Below are positions 49,154-59,678 of a DNA stretch of 64,000 nucleotides, one piece after another (position 1 is the stretch's first letter; the number at the start of each line of letters is the position of its first letter). A program made the position numbers and the translations under genes. The DNA comes from Pseudolabrys sp. (GTDB lineage Bacteria; Pseudomonadota; Alphaproteobacteria; Rhizobiales; Xanthobacteraceae), in NCBI GenBank assembly GCA_026125895.1, contig JAHCKG010000004.1, positions 62,001-126,000 of the forward strand. The letters run 5' to 3'. The notes beneath the pieces were generated by a model. That model made no database searches, was not told the origin of the DNA, and saw nothing but the letters and a program-made list of their open reading frames with translations.

Positions 49154-50086
49154 TCAATATTTCGACGGCACGTACAATTCCGGCGGCAACGTCTTGCGCT
49201 CGTAATTCGGGTCGAAGACCCGGTCCGGCAATTCGATGTCCTGGTGCGGCACCGGCTCGTACGGGATCTGCTGCAACAGGTGGTCGATACAATTGAGGCG
49301 CGCCCGCTTCTTGTCGTTGCCTTCGACGATGTACCAAGGCGCCTCCGGGATGTTCGTGCGCGTGAACATTTCCTCCTTGGCGCGGGTATAGTCTTCCCAG
49401 CGGACCCGCGATTGGAGGTCCATCGGCGACAGCTTCCACTGCTTGAGCGGATCGTGGATGCGCATGAGAAAGCGCATCTGCTGCTCCTCGTCGGTGATCG
49501 AGAACCAGTACTTGATCAGCGTGATGCCTGAGCGCACCAGCATGCGCTCGAACTCCGGGACGTCCTTGAAGAACTGTTCGACCTGATCGGCCGTCGCGAA
49601 GCCCATGACGCGCTCGACCCCGGCGCGGTTGTACCAGGAGCGGTCGAACAGCACGATTTCGCCGCCGGCCGGCAGATGCGGCACATAACGCTGGAAATAC
49701 CACTGCGATTTCTCGCGATCGTTCGGCGCCGGCAACGCCACGGCGCGGCAGACCCGCGGGTTGAGCCGCTGCGTGATGCGCTTGATGACGCCGCCCTTGC
49801 CGGCGGAGTCGCGGCCCTCGAAGACGACAACGATCCTCCGCTTGGTGTGAACCACCCAGTCCTGAAGCTTGATCAACTCGGCCTGCAGCCGCAGCAGGTT
49901 CCGGAAATACTCCGGCCGCCCGATCGTCGGCGGATGGGTGCGCCGGTAGATCTTGCGCAGCTCTTCCGAGAGCGCAGGCTCGGACAGTTCGAGCTCATAG
50001 TCCTCGTCCAGCGTGTCGGCGAGCTCGGCTTCGAGCCAATCGGCGCCGTTGAGGGGAGCGGCGTTGAAAGCGTCTTTGTCGGTCAT
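49154..50086 (-). CDS. ppk2: Polyphosphate kinase 2
   Basis: A 310-residue PPK2 family enzyme that transfers phosphate between polyphosphate and (d)NDPs. The Walker A is EGRDSAGKGGVIKRI, and the lid/Walker B region is FDRSWYNRAGVERVMGF. RRTHPPTIGRPEYFRNLLRL is the N-terminal family block, and DPLKQWKLSPMDLQSRVRWE with TNIPEAPWYIVEGNDKKRAR are C-terminal blocks. The length fits single-domain class I PPK2, which favours GTP/ATP formation. It is convergent with opgH (3 bp). Confidence 0.95.
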   Translation of the reverse strand: MTDKDAFNAAPLNGADWLEAELADTLDEDYELELSEPALSEELRKIYRRTHPPTIGRPEYFRNLLRLQAELIKLQDWVVHTKRRIVVVFEGRDSAGKGGVIKRITQRLNPRVCRAVALPAPNDREKSQWYFQRYVPHLPAGGEIVLFDRSWYNRAGVERVMGFATADQVEQFFKDVPEFERMLVRSGITLIKYWFSITDEEQQMRFLMRIHDPLKQWKLSPMDLQSRVRWEDYTRAKEEMFTRTNIPEAPWYIVEGNDKKRARLNCIDHLLQQIPYEPVPHQDIELPDRVFDPNYERKTLPPELYVPSKY

Positions 50087-50195
50087 GGTCCGGTCGTTCT
50101 GGATGTTTCAAACAACCGAGAATGACCGGCCTTCACAACGGTTTCATGACCGGCAGCAGCCTTGGTGTCGCAGGCGGCAAAACGCCGCCCGTTTC

Positions 50196-51581
50196 TCAGG
50201 GCTGCGCCAGCGCGTGGATGATCCGCGCCCAGGAGCGGATACCCTTGTGGAAACACTTCAGATCGAACTTCTCGTTCGGCGAGTGCACGCGGTCGTCGTC
50301 CAACGCAAAGCCGACCATCAGCGAGTCCATGCCGAGCACGTTCTTGAAGTCGGAGACGATCGGGATCGACCCGCCGGCGCCGACGGTGACCGCCTTGCGG
50401 CCCCACTCCTGCGCCAGCACTTCCCGCGCCCTATTTAGCGCCGGGTTGTCGAACGACAATTGCAGCGCCGAGCCGGCGCCGAAGTTGCCGAACTCGACTT
50501 TGCAATCGTCCGGCACGCGATCGCGGACGAACTTGCGGAACGCTTCCTTGATCTTGACCGGGTCCTGTCGCCCGACCAGGCGGAACGACACCTTGGCAGA
50601 CGCTTCTCCCGGAATAACGGTCTTGGCGCCCTCGCCGGTATAGCCCCCGATGATGCCGTTGATCTCGGCGGTCGGCCGCGTCGTGATCTGCTCGATCAGC
50701 AGGCGGCCCTTCTCGCCCGCCGAGTGCTTGAGCCCGATCGGCCCGAGGAAGGACTCTTCGGTGAGGCCGAGCGCCGCCAGGTCGGCCTTGATGTCCGGAG
50801 GCAGATCGTCGACGCCGTCGTAGAAGCCGGGAATGGTGACGCGGCCATTATCGTCCCACATTGCGCCGAGCACCTTGGCGAGCAACCGGATAGGATTCTG
50901 CGCTGCGCCGCCGAACTGACCCGAGTGCAGATCACGGTCGGCGCAGGTGATCTTCACCTCCTCATAGACGAGGCCGCGCAACGAGGTCGTGATCGCCGGC
51001 GTGTCGCCGTCCCACATCGCCGTGTCGCAGACCAGCGCCAGGTCGAGCTTGAATTCAGCGGCATTGTCGCGGACGAAATCCGGAAGGTTCCGCGAGCCGC
51101 ATTCCTCCTCGCCCTCGATCATGGCCGTGATGTTGAGCGGCAGCTTGCCGGTGACTGTTTTGTAGGCGCGGCAGGCTTCGACAAAGGTCATGAACTGGCC
51201 CTTGTCGTCGCAGGCGCCTCGGGCAACGATGATCTTGCGCCCGTCCGGCAGGGTCTCGATGCGCGGCTCGAACGGCGGCGTCTTCCAGAGATTGAGCGGA
51301 TCGACCGGCTGTACGTCATAATGCCCGTAAAACAGCACGCGTGGCCCCGCGGCGCCGTTCGACTTGCCGACCACCACCGGGTGACCGGCGGTCGGGCGCA
51401 CCGTTGCGTCGAAGCCGATGGATTTCAGGTCGGCAGCAACGTGTTCGGCGGCAGCCCGACATTGCTCCTTGAAGGCCGGGTCGGTCGAAATGGAAGGAAT
51501 TCGCAGCAGCGCAAACAGTCGATCGACACTCTTGTCGAGATCCTGGTCGATGCGGGCAAGAACGGCGTCCAAGTTGCTCAT
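50196..51581 (-). CDS. M20-family metallopeptidase (dipeptidase type)
   Basis: A 461-residue zinc peptidase. Metal ligands are in LFYGHYDVQPVDP, GACDDKGQFMTF (bridging Asp) and MIEGEEECGSRNL (catalytic and ligand Glu), plus LVCDTAMWDGD. The dimerisation domain starts near ADRDLHSGQFGGAAQNP. The layout matches the CNDP-like/PepV dipeptidase subfamily that cleaves non-specific dipeptides or N-acyl amino acids in the cytosol. The start is ATG 51581 (MSNLDAVL). The upstream 420 bp hold no evident gene. Confidence 0.93.
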   Translation of the reverse strand: MSNLDAVLARIDQDLDKSVDRLFALLRIPSISTDPAFKEQCRAAAEHVAADLKSIGFDATVRPTAGHPVVVGKSNGAAGPRVLFYGHYDVQPVDPLNLWKTPPFEPRIETLPDGRKIIVARGACDDKGQFMTFVEACRAYKTVTGKLPLNITAMIEGEEECGSRNLPDFVRDNAAEFKLDLALVCDTAMWDGDTPAITTSLRGLVYEEVKITCADRDLHSGQFGGAAQNPIRLLAKVLGAMWDDNGRVTIPGFYDGVDDLPPDIKADLAALGLTEESFLGPIGLKHSAGEKGRLLIEQITTRPTAEINGIIGGYTGEGAKTVIPGEASAKVSFRLVGRQDPVKIKEAFRKFVRDRVPDDCKVEFGNFGAGSALQLSFDNPALNRAREVLAQEWGRKAVTVGAGGSIPIVSDFKNVLGMDSLMVGFALDDDRVHSPNEKFDLKCFHKGIRSWARIIHALAQP

Positions 51582-52003
51582 CGGCTCCAATCCTTTTAGT
51601 CGAATTCCAGTCAAACGTGGCCAGCCGCGCCGCAACCGGGCGCAGGATGTCGCGCGTTTGCATCGCGACATTCAGATACTCTTAAGTCAAGTCGGTCAAG
51701 ACGGCGCAATATCTGCCGAATGCGGCACAAATACTCTTCCATAGCCGCATTCATTCGCATATCTGCCCGGCTGCAATACGCTGGACGACTGGAAAGCATT
51801 GTCCGCATAAGGCATATCGTGGGCTGGCTCGAATGTGATGGTCGTCACAGCAGCCTGGTCGTCCGTACCGTACCGATTGCGGGACATCACTGAACGTCAG
51901 ACTATTTTGCGCGGCACGCCTTGCATCACGCTTGTCAACATCGCCCAAAACCGTTCAATATGTTTTGCAACCTCGCGGTCTGTATCGAGGATGTGAGGGG
52001 AAC
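51582..52003. other. Intergenic stretch without a recognisable gene
   Basis: About 420 bp between the divergent peptidase and DUF2267-type genes. Short frames on both strands overlap each other and show no family similarity. The last 40 bp hold a ribosome site (AGGGGAAC) for the downstream gene. I see no RNA gene, repeat or clear promoter consensus. Confidence 0.45.
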
Positions 52004-52366
52004 ATGAACGAACTCGTCGCCCGTTTCGTCGCTAACGTCGGCATCGATCAGCCGACCGCGGAAAAAGCTCTCGGTATCATTCTAGACTTCCTGCAAAAGG
52101 AAGGCCCGGCCGACAAGGTCCAGGCTCTGATCGACAGTCTGCCCGACGGGCAAGCGCTGCTGCAGGCGGCCCAGGAATCCGGCGGCGGCATGTTCTCCAT
52201 GGGCGGGCTGATGGGCGCCGGCAGCCGCATGATGGCGGCCGGACTGACGATGGGCCAGGTTCAGGCCGTGACCAAGGAAACGATCGCCTTCGCTCGCGAG
52301 AAGGTCGGCGAAGACACGATTGGCGAGATCGTCGGCTCGATCCCCGGCCTCAGTCAATTCGTCTAA
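52004..52366 (+). CDS. DUF2267-like small protein
   Basis: A 120-residue protein: MNELVARFVANVGIDQPTAE, KALGIILDFLQKEGPADKVQ, a Gly/Met-rich centre (GGGMFSMGGLMGAGSRMM) and a C-terminal helix VTKETIAFAREKVGEDTIGE ending IPGLSQFV. The paired helical half-domains with an IxxxIPGLxQF end match the alphaproteobacterial DUF2267-like group. No function is established. It precedes the DUF4332 gene and folate operon on the same strand. Confidence 0.75.
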   Translation: MNELVARFVANVGIDQPTAEKALGIILDFLQKEGPADKVQALIDSLPDGQALLQAAQESGGGMFSMGGLMGAGSRMMAAGLTMGQVQAVTKETIAFAREKVGEDTIGEIVGSIPGLSQFV

Positions 52367-52416
52367 CGCTCCACCCACGATAACCCGCACATTCCAAGAT
52401 CGGTCCGGAGCGACGG

Positions 52417-52827
52417 ATGTCCTATCCCATCACCGACCTGCAGGGGATCGACGGCGACGCCGTCGCCGCCCTTCGATCGGCGGGGATCCGCTCGACCGGA
52501 ACGCTGCTCGAGAAGGCGCGAACCGTCAAAGGCCGCAAACTGCTCGCCGAGAAGACCCGGTTCGACGAGAAGCAGTTACTTTGCTGGGCCAATGGCGCCG
52601 ACCGCATGCGGGTGAAGGGCGTCAGCAAGGAATATGCCCTGCTGCTGCACTATGCCGGCGTCGATACGGTGAAAGAGCTTTCCTACCGGAACCCGAAGAA
52701 CCTCGCCGCTGCGCTCGCCCTGGCCAACAAGGAGCACCGGGTGGTCCGCATCCCTCCGTCCGAAAAACTGGTCGAGCGCTGGATCGAGCACGCCAAGGAA
52801 CTGCCGCTCAAGATTTCGTATCGCTGA
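52417..52827 (+). CDS. DUF4332-family helix-hairpin-helix protein
   Basis: A 136-residue protein with two helix-hairpin-helix-like units: GIDGDAVAALRSAGIRSTGT / LLEKARTVKGRKLLAEKTRF and RVKGVSKEYALLLHYAGVDT / VKELSYRNPKNLAAALALAN. The C-terminal PPSEKLVERWIEHAKELPLK is the usual DUF4332 ending. The fold suggests nucleic-acid or protein contact. The function is unknown. I recall it just upstream of folP in other rhizobia, as here (51 bp). Confidence 0.85.
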   Translation: MSYPITDLQGIDGDAVAALRSAGIRSTGTLLEKARTVKGRKLLAEKTRFDEKQLLCWANGADRMRVKGVSKEYALLLHYAGVDTVKELSYRNPKNLAAALALANKEHRVVRIPPSEKLVERWIEHAKELPLKISYR

Positions 52828-52878
52828 GGCGCCGCGCGCCATTGTTCTGCGCCTTGACAGGCTCCATCCCGGCGCGCC

Positions 52879-53757
52879 ATGCCAAAGCCGATGGAGCCGG
52901 CCCGCACCACCGCAACGCCCCCTGACGCCCCGCCGCCCGCGGCGCAACCGCTTGCGGCGCTGCTCAAGCGCGGCCGCCCGCTGGTCATGGGCATCCTCAA
53001 CGTCACACCGGATTCCTTCTCCGACGGCGGTCAATTCCTCGACCCAAAGCGCGCCATCGGCCATGCCGAAGAGATGGCGGCGCAAGGTGCCGATATCCTC
53101 GACATCGGCGCGGAATCGACGCGGCCTTACGGCGGCATGCGGCCGGTGACCGCGGAGGACGAACTGGAGCGTCTCAAGCCGGTCTTGCCCGCGGTCGTCA
53201 AACTCGGCCTGCCGGTGTCGATCGACTCGCTCAAGTCGGAAGTCGCGGCCTGGGCGCTGGACAACGGCGCGACCATCGCCAACGACGTCTGGGGTTTGCA
53301 GCGCGATGCGCACATGGCCGAAGTGGTGGCCGCCCGCAGCGTTCCGGTGATCGTCATGCACAACCGCGACGAAGCCGACCCGCGCATCGATATCGTCGCC
53401 GACGTCGAAGCGTTCTTCGCGCGTTCGATCGCCATCGCCTCCGAAGCCGGCATCGCGCGCGAGAACATCGTGCTCGATCCCGGCATCGGCTTCGGCAAGA
53501 CGCCGGAGCAGAGCATCGTTTGTTTGGCGCACACGGCGACGTTCAAGGCATTCGGCCTGCCGCTGCTGGTCGGCGCTTCGCGCAAACGCTTCATCAATTC
53601 GGTCAGCGAGGCGCCGCCGGACCAGCGCATCGGCGGCTCGCTCGCCAGTCATCTGTACGCTGTACGTCACGGCGCGGCCATCGTGCGCGTCCATGACGTC
53701 GCCGAAACCGTGCAGGCGTTGCGCGTCATCGCCGCCATCGAGAAGGCCGCACCATGA
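52879..53757 (+). CDS. folP: Dihydropteroate synthase
   Basis: A 292-residue enzyme joining p-aminobenzoate to dihydropterin pyrophosphate in folate synthesis. The two DHPS signatures are present: VMGILNVTPDSFSDGGQFLD and GADILDIGAESTRPYG. Loop motifs DVWGLQRD, DPGIGFGKTPEQ and VGASRKRFI follow. The N-terminal ~30 residues are an Ala/Pro-rich lead, so the ATG at 52891 may be an alternative start. It overlaps folB by 4 bp (ATGA). Confidence 0.95.
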   Translation: MPKPMEPARTTATPPDAPPPAAQPLAALLKRGRPLVMGILNVTPDSFSDGGQFLDPKRAIGHAEEMAAQGADILDIGAESTRPYGGMRPVTAEDELERLKPVLPAVVKLGLPVSIDSLKSEVAAWALDNGATIANDVWGLQRDAHMAEVVAARSVPVIVMHNRDEADPRIDIVADVEAFFARSIAIASEAGIARENIVLDPGIGFGKTPEQSIVCLAHTATFKAFGLPLLVGASRKRFINSVSEAPPDQRIGGSLASHLYAVRHGAAIVRVHDVAETVQALRVIAAIEKAAP

Positions 53758-54131
53758 CCGACCGGATTTTCATTCGCGGACTGGCGCTGCACGCCTATCA
53801 CGGCGTCATGCCGCATGAGGGCAAGGTCGGCCAGACCTTCACACTCGATCTCGATCTCGACCTCGATCTGTCCGACGCCGCGCGGTCCGACAAGGTCAAG
53901 GACACCGTGTCCTATGCCGACGTCGCGCAATGCGTCGAAAAGGCCTTCACCGGCCAGCGTTTCCGCCTCATTGAAGCCGCGGGCGGCGCCGTCGCCGATG
54001 CCGTGCTCGCCGCTTTCCCGCGCGTGCTCGCTGTGGCGGTGACCATCCATAAGCCGCATGCGCCGATTGCCGCGACCTTCAGCGATGTCGGCGTCACCCT
54101 CACCCGCGGCCGCGGCAAGGCCCGGTCGTGA
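53754..54131 (+). CDS. folB: Dihydroneopterin aldolase
   Basis: A 125-residue aldolase converting dihydroneopterin to 6-hydroxymethyl-dihydropterin and glycolaldehyde. DRIFIRGLALHAYHGVMPHE with the conserved Tyr/His, GKVGQTFTLDLDLDLDLSDA, DTVSYADVAQCVEKAF and the C-terminal IHKPHAPIAATFSDVGVTLT are the family blocks, including the catalytic Lys in IHKP. It is the middle gene of folP-folB-folK, overlapping both neighbours by 4 bp. Confidence 0.95.
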   Translation: MTDRIFIRGLALHAYHGVMPHEGKVGQTFTLDLDLDLDLSDAARSDKVKDTVSYADVAQCVEKAFTGQRFRLIEAAGGAVADAVLAAFPRVLAVAVTIHKPHAPIAATFSDVGVTLTRGRGKARS

Positions 54132-54637
54132 CCGCCGAGGCGGCGCCGGTGCGCGCCTATCTCGCCCTCGGCGGCAATGTCGGCGACAGCCGCGCCACGC
54201 TCGACCGCGCCGTGCTCGCCATATCGGATGCCAAGGGCATTCAATTGTTCGCCCGCTCCTCGGATTACAAGACGCCGCCCTGGGGCGTCACCGACCAGCC
54301 GCCTTTCGTCAATCTGTGCCTGGCCATCGATACGACGTTACCGCCGCGTGACCTGCTGGCGCGCATTCAGGAGATCGAACGCAGTCTCGGCCGCGACCGC
54401 GCCCATGAGCAGCGCTGGGGCCCACGCACGGTCGATATCGACATCCTGGCCTATGGCGACGTCACGCTCGACGAACCGGGCCTGATCCTGCCGCATCCGC
54501 GCCTGTTTGAGCGCGCCTTCGTGCTGATGCCGCTGACCGAGATCGCCGGCGACGCCACCATCGCCGGGCGGACGCCGCGCGAGGCGCTGGCGAGGCTCGA
54601 CACCACCGGCATCGAGCGCCTACAACCCCGGCGCTGA
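54128..54637 (+). CDS. folK: 6-hydroxymethyl-7,8-dihydropterin pyrophosphokinase
   Basis: A 169-residue HPPK transferring pyrophosphate from ATP to 6-hydroxymethyl-dihydropterin. Motifs are LALGGNVGDSRATLDRAV, PPWGVTDQPPFVNLCLAIDT, and the signature DRAHEQRWGPRTVDIDILAY with DEPGLILPHPRLFERAFVLM. The start is GTG 54128, overlapping the folB stop. It completes the folate operon; the following mutase gene starts 61 bp later and may share the transcript. Confidence 0.95.
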   Translation: MTAEAAPVRAYLALGGNVGDSRATLDRAVLAISDAKGIQLFARSSDYKTPPWGVTDQPPFVNLCLAIDTTLPPRDLLARIQEIERSLGRDRAHEQRWGPRTVDIDILAYGDVTLDEPGLILPHPRLFERAFVLMPLTEIAGDATIAGRTPREALARLDTTGIERLQPRR

Positions 54638-54698
54638 CAGGCACGCCGCTTGCTTTATCGCAATGGCGAGCGCCGGGCTTCTATGGCAGTTTGGGTTC

Positions 54699-56549
54699 AT
54701 GAGTCATCTCTCTTTCGCCGCCGAATTTCCGCCCACCGACACCGCCGAATGGCGCAAGCTGGTTGATGCCGCGCTCAAGGGCGCTGATTTCGAGAAGCGC
54801 CTGGTCAGCCGCAGCTATGACGGGCTGCGTATCGAGCCGCTCTACCCGCGCGCGAGCCACGCCCGGCCGGTCGCCGGCCGGGCCGGCGGCGAGCCGTGGC
54901 AGGTGGCGCAGCGGGTCGATCATCCCGATCCGGCCGAAGCGAATAAACAAGCCCTTACCGACCTCGAGAACGGCGCCACCGGCCTCACGCTGGTGTTTGC
55001 CGGCGCCATCGGCGGCTACGGCTACGGCCTCGACGGCGCCGAGGCGACGATCGCGCGCGCGCTCGACAACGTCTGGCTCGATGCCGTCGCCATCGAAACC
55101 GATTTCAGCGCGCAGCAGAAAGAGGCCGGGCTCAACCTCGCCAAGGCGGTGAAGGCGCGCGGCATCGATCCGGCCAAAACGCAAATTCGCTTCGCCCACG
55201 ATCCGCTCGGGCTGATGGCGCGCAATGGCGCGGCGCCGCGGCCCTGGGCCGAGACCGCCAAGCTGCTCGCCGGCTTTGCCGCCGATCTCGCCGGGCAGGG
55301 CTTCAAGGGCCCGTTCGCCGTGGCCGACGGCCGCGCCGTTCACGCCGCCGGCGGTTCGGAAGCGCAGGAGCTCGCCTTCGCGCTGGGCAATGCGGTCGCC
55401 TATCTGCGCATGTTCGCCGATAGCGGCGTGCCGCTGGAGCGCGCGCGCGACCTGATCTTCTTCCGCCTCGCCGCCGACGCCGACGAGTTCATGACCATCG
55501 CCAAATTCCGCGCGATGCGGAAATTGTGGGCGCACGTCGAGGAGGCGAGCGGCCTCGATCCGCAGCCGGCGTTCGTTTCGGCCGAGACGGCATGGCGCAT
55601 GATGACGCAGCGCGATCCGTACGTGAACATGCTGCGCACGACGATCGCCATTACGGCCGCCGGTCTCGGCGGCGCCGACAGCGTCAGCGCGCTGGCGTTC
55701 ACCGCCGCGCTCGGCCTGCCCGATGCCTTTGCCCGGCGCGTCGCGCGCAATCAGCAACTGATGCTGCTCGAGGAGTCGAACCTCTACCGCGTCGCCGATC
55801 CGGCCGCCGGTGCCGGCGGCATCGAGGCGCTGACGGCGCAGCTTGCGCAAGCGGCGTGGTCGCTGTTTCAGGATATCGAGAAGGCTGGCGGCGCGGCCGA
55901 CGCCATCGCGCAAGGCGTCATCCAGAAGAAGGTCGCCGAGACCCGCAAGGCGCGGCAAGCCAATGTCGCGCGCCGCAAGGACCCGCTCACCGGCGCCAGC
56001 GAATTCCCGCATCTCGGCGAAGCCACCGTAAAGGTGCTCGACGTGCCGCGCGTCAAGGTCGCGGCGCTGCCGGCTGCGATCAGTTTCGATAGCCTGAGCG
56101 CGATGCGGCTTGCCGAACCGTTCGAGGCGCTGCGCGACAAGTCTGACGATCTCGCCCGCAAGTCGGGCGCTCGGCCGAAGGTGTTCCTCGCCACGCTCGG
56201 CAAGCTGTCGGAATTCACGGCGCGCGCTACCTACGCCCGGAATTTCTACGAGGCCGGCGGCATCGAAGCGCTCGCCGGCGACGGCTACAAGGATCGCGCC
56301 GCGATGCTCGCGGCCTTCAAGGCGTCGGGAACGAAGCTCGCCTGCCTCTGTTCTTCCGACAAGGTCTACGAGGCCGAAGCGGTCGACGCCGCCAGGGAAC
56401 TCATTGCCGCCGGCGCCACGGTGCATCTTGCCGGCCGGCCCGGCGAGCTCGAGGCGGCGCTCAAGGACGCGGGCGTCAAAACCTTCATCTACGTCGGCTG
56501 CGACGTGCTTTCGACCTTGCAGGCCGCGCATGATAGTGTGGGGGCATGA
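54699..56549 (+). CDS. mutA: Methylmalonyl-CoA mutase, small (beta) subunit
   Basis: A 616-residue subunit of the heterodimeric mutase that interconverts (R)-methylmalonyl-CoA and succinyl-CoA. It shares the MutB-type barrel ([60 protein letters not shown]). It has a degenerate C-terminal B12-like domain lacking the D-x-H-x-x-G cobalamin motif, as expected for the non-catalytic subunit. The start is ATG 54699 ([13 protein letters not shown]). It overlaps mutB by 4 bp. The presence of a small subunit fits the heterodimeric type. Confidence 0.93.
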   Translation: MSHLSFAAEFPPTDTAEWRKLVDAALKGADFEKRLVSRSYDGLRIEPLYPRASHARPVAGRAGGEPWQVAQRVDHPDPAEANKQALTDLENGATGLTLVFAGAIGGYGYGLDGAEATIARALDNVWLDAVAIETDFSAQQKEAGLNLAKAVKARGIDPAKTQIRFAHDPLGLMARNGAAPRPWAETAKLLAGFAADLAGQGFKGPFAVADGRAVHAAGGSEAQELAFALGNAVAYLRMFADSGVPLERARDLIFFRLAADADEFMTIAKFRAMRKLWAHVEEASGLDPQPAFVSAETAWRMMTQRDPYVNMLRTTIAITAAGLGGADSVSALAFTAALGLPDAFARRVARNQQLMLLEESNLYRVADPAAGAGGIEALTAQLAQAAWSLFQDIEKAGGAADAIAQGVIQKKVAETRKARQANVARRKDPLTGASEFPHLGEATVKVLDVPRVKVAALPAAISFDSLSAMRLAEPFEALRDKSDDLARKSGARPKVFLATLGKLSEFTARATYARNFYEAGGIEALAGDGYKDRAAMLAAFKASGTKLACLCSSDKVYEAEAVDAARELIAAGATVHLAGRPGELEAALKDAGVKTFIYVGCDVLSTLQAAHDSVGA

Positions 56550-58702
56550 TGAGCAAAGTCCCGAACTTCGCCAGCATCGACTTCGCCGAGCCGAAGCTCG
56601 CCGCGACCAACGATAACGCCGAGCCGTGGATGACGCCGGAAGGCATCGCCGTGAAGCCGGTCTATGGCGAGAGCGACGTCGCCGGCCTCGACTTCCTCGA
56701 CACCTATCCGGGCAAGGCGCCGTTCCTGCGCGGCCCTTATCCGGCGATGTACGCGGCGCAGCCCTGGACCATCCGCCAATACGCCGGCTTCTCGACGGCG
56801 GAGGACTCCAACGCCTTCTACCGGCGCAACCTCGCCGCCGGCCAGAAGGGCCTGTCGATCGCCTTCGATCTCGCCACCCATCGCGGCTACGATAGCGATC
56901 ACCCGCGCGTTGCCGGCGATGTCGGCATGGCGGGCGTCGCCATCGACTCGATCTACGATATGCGCACGCTCTTCTCGGGCATCCCGCTCGACCAGATGAG
57001 CGTGTCGATGACCATGAACGGCGCGGTGCTGCCGGTGCTGGCGCTGTACATCGTCGCCGCCGAAGAACAGGGCGTGCCGCACAACAAATTGTCGGGCACG
57101 ATCCAGAACGACATTCTCAAAGAATTCATGGTGCGCAACACCTATATCTACCCGCCGGGTCCGTCGTTGCGCATCATCTCCGACATCTTCGCCTATACGT
57201 CGGCGGAGATGCCGAAGTTCAATTCGATCTCGGTGTCCGGCTATCACATGCAGGAAGCCGGCGCGACGCAGGACCTCGAGCTCGCTTACACGCTCGCCGA
57301 CGGCCTCGAATATGTCCGCGCCGGCATCAAGGCCGGCCTCACCATCGACCAGTTCGCGCCGCGCGTGTCGTTCTTCTGGGCGATCGGCATGAACTACTTC
57401 ATGGAGATCGCCAAGCTGCGCGCGGCGCGCATGATCTGGGCGAAGCTGATGAAGCCGTTCAAGCCGGAAGATGCGCGCTCGCTGTCGCTGCGTACGCATT
57501 CGCAGACTTCCGGATGGTCGCTGGCGGCGCAGGACGTGTTCAACAACGTCGCCCGCACCATGATCGAGGCGATGGCGGCCACTCAAGGCCACACCCAGTC
57601 GCTGCACACCAATTCGCTCGACGAGGCGCTGGCGCTGCCGACCGACTTCTCGGCGCGCATCGCCCGCAACACGCAGATCCTGTTGCAGCAGGAGAGCGGC
57701 ACCACGCGCATCGTCGATCCGTGGGGCGGCTCCTATTACATCGAGAAGCTGACCGCCGATCTCGCCGCCAAGGCCTGGGCACATATCGAGGAAGTCGAAA
57801 GCCTCGGCGGCATGGCCAAGGCTATCGAAGCCGGCATTCCGAAGCTGCGCATCGAGGAAGCCTCCGCCAAGACGCAGGCTCGCATCGACGCCGGCGTGCA
57901 GTCGGTCATCGGCGTCAACAAGTACCAGCCGGTCGAGGAAGACCCGATCGAGGTGCTCAAGGTCAACAATGCCGAGGTGCGGCAGAAGCAGCTCGACAAG
58001 CTCAAGCGGCTCAAGGCCGAACGCGATCCGGCCGCGCTCAAGGAGGCGCTCGATGCGCTGACCCGCGCTGCCAACGGCAACGGCAACCTCCTGGAACTGG
58101 CGGTCGAGGCCGCCCGCGCCAAGGCCACGGTCGGCGAGATTTCGGACGCCCTGGAAAAAGTCTTTGGCCGCCACGTCGCGTCGATCAAGTCCATTACCGG
58201 CGTCTACAAGCGGGAGGTCGGCATGACCCCGACGGTCGATAAGGTGCGCGAAGCGGTGGAAGCTTTCGAAGCCGCCGAGGGCCGCCGCCCTCGCCTGCTC
58301 GTCGCCAAGATCGGCCAGGACGGCCACGACCGAGGCCAGAAGGTGATCGCCTCGGCCTTCGCCGATCTCGGCTTCGACGTCGATATCGGACCCTTGTTCG
58401 CGACGCCGGATGAAGCCGCGCGTCAGGCGGTCGAGAACGACGTCCACATTCTCGGCGTGTCGTCGCTGGCCGCCGCGCATCTCACTTTGGTCCCGGAGCT
58501 AAAGAAGGCACTGGCCGCGCAAGGCCGCGAGGACATCATGATCGTGGTCGGCGGCGTCGTGCCGCCGCAGGATTACGATGCGCTGATGAAGTCGGGCTGC
58601 CAGGCCATCTTCCCGCCCGGCACGGTGATCTCGGAAGCGGCGCTGAAACTGCTCAAGACGCTGCACCATCGCCTCGGCCACGATCAGCAGGCGGCGGAGT
58701 AG
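56546..58702 (+). CDS. mutB: Methylmalonyl-CoA mutase, large (alpha) subunit
   Basis: A 718-residue adenosylcobalamin-dependent mutase. Substrate barrel blocks are [59 protein letters not shown] and [19 protein letters not shown]. The C-terminal Rossmann-like domain (about 590-710) carries the cobalt-ligating motif [13 protein letters not shown]. It converts methylmalonyl-CoA from propionate, odd-chain fatty acids or branched amino acids into succinyl-CoA. It overlaps mutA by 4 bp; the chaperone meaB is 4.1 kb downstream. Confidence 0.97.
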   Translation: MMSKVPNFASIDFAEPKLAATNDNAEPWMTPEGIAVKPVYGESDVAGLDFLDTYPGKAPFLRGPYPAMYAAQPWTIRQYAGFSTAEDSNAFYRRNLAAGQKGLSIAFDLATHRGYDSDHPRVAGDVGMAGVAIDSIYDMRTLFSGIPLDQMSVSMTMNGAVLPVLALYIVAAEEQGVPHNKLSGTIQNDILKEFMVRNTYIYPPGPSLRIISDIFAYTSAEMPKFNSISVSGYHMQEAGATQDLELAYTLADGLEYVRAGIKAGLTIDQFAPRVSFFWAIGMNYFMEIAKLRAARMIWAKLMKPFKPEDARSLSLRTHSQTSGWSLAAQDVFNNVARTMIEAMAATQGHTQSLHTNSLDEALALPTDFSARIARNTQILLQQESGTTRIVDPWGGSYYIEKLTADLAAKAWAHIEEVESLGGMAKAIEAGIPKLRIEEASAKTQARIDAGVQSVIGVNKYQPVEEDPIEVLKVNNAEVRQKQLDKLKRLKAERDPAALKEALDALTRAANGNGNLLELAVEAARAKATVGEISDALEKVFGRHVASIKSITGVYKREVGMTPTVDKVREAVEAFEAAEGRRPRLLVAKIGQDGHDRGQKVIASAFADLGFDVDIGPLFATPDEAARQAVENDVHILGVSSLAAAHLTLVPELKKALAAQGREDIMIVVGGVVPPQDYDALMKSGCQAIFPPGTVISEAALKLLKTLHHRLGHDQQAAE

Positions 58703-58720
58703 CACATAGCGAGGCTTCTG

Positions 58721-59497
58721 ATGGGCGTGCGCACCGCGTTTCTCGCTCTCCTCCTGCTGACCAGCCCCGCCCTCGCGGCCGACGAGCCGAAGCCCGTCAT
58801 GTCGGTGGACGACAAGACCATCGAGGCGAGCGTCGTCATCGCCCCGGCTTTGAAGGCCTATCCGCCGCTCTACGAGCGCCTTCTCGCCAGCGGCAAGCGC
58901 GAATACGACAAGGCGCGCGCCGGAGCGGCGGCGGAACGCAAGGCCACGCCCGAATTGTTCAGCGACGGCCGCAAGTTTTTTTACAAGCGCACCGACCGGC
59001 TCCGCAGCGCCGCCGGGCCCTATGTCAGCGTCGTTCGCAACGTCGATACCTATGAGGGCGGCGCTCACCCGAACCATGTCGTCGATACGCTGCTATGGGA
59101 AAGCCAGACCAAGCGCTTCATGAACATCAAGCCGTTCTTCAAGGAAATGGCCGATGACGGACCGACGCTCCAACGGCTTGCGCATCTCATCCGTGTCGCG
59201 CTGGCCGCCGACAAGAAGGCGCGCGACATCGAGGTCGGCGATCCCGATACAGATCAATGGCTATCGAGCGTCAAACCGAAGATCACCGACATTGGCGGCA
59301 TCGCGCTCGCGCCATCGACCGAAAGCGGCAGGAGCGCCGGCCTGATCGCCTACTTTTCCCCATATGCGGTCGGCCCCTATGTCGATGGCGAATTCGTCGT
59401 GTTCGTTCCCTACACGGCGTTCTCGCAAATGCTGTCGCCGCAGGGCGCGGCGCTGTTCGGCGGCGCGCGGCCGCAGGGCGACGACAAGAACGACTGA
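58721..59497 (+). CDS. Secreted DUF3298/DUF4163-type protein
   Basis: A 258-residue exported protein. The signal peptide ends about residue 19 (ALA). SVDDKTIEASVVIAPALKAY, then YVSVVRNVDTYEGGAHPNHV and FMNIKPFFKEMADDGPTLQR are the DUF4163/DUF3298 pattern, where YEGGAHP is the hallmark. Related proteins (RsiV-like) bind lysozyme or sense the wall; the function here is unknown. The C-terminal FSPYAVGPYVDGEFVVFVPY closes the DUF3298 domain. It lies 18 bp after mutB and is probably co-transcribed. Confidence 0.85.
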   Translation: MGVRTAFLALLLLTSPALAADEPKPVMSVDDKTIEASVVIAPALKAYPPLYERLLASGKREYDKARAGAAAERKATPELFSDGRKFFYKRTDRLRSAAGPYVSVVRNVDTYEGGAHPNHVVDTLLWESQTKRFMNIKPFFKEMADDGPTLQRLAHLIRVALAADKKARDIEVGDPDTDQWLSSVKPKITDIGGIALAPSTESGRSAGLIAYFSPYAVGPYVDGEFVVFVPYTAFSQMLSPQGAALFGGARPQGDDKND

Positions 59498-59678
59498 CCG
59501 CCGCGACGCGCGTCAGGCCGTCAAGCTCAAATCAGGAACATACGCCGGTTTTCCCGGCCGCTGCCGCGGTTGCATTGCGTCATGGGATCGCGCCGCTGCG
59601 ATTGACCTTGCATGCCGCGCGGACCTAACATCAGGTCATCATACAGCCGGCACAGACCGGCGAGAATGGGAGCGATGC

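Noticed and set aside
51611-51948. Three overlapping short minus frames upstream of the M20 peptidase
   Set aside because: They overlap each other, lack ribosome sites and show no recognisable sequence; I treat the region as non-coding.
54681-58480. Long minus frames opposite mutA and mutB
   Set aside because: The plus strand encodes unmistakable mutase subunits; the antisense frames are a by-product of GC-rich third positions.
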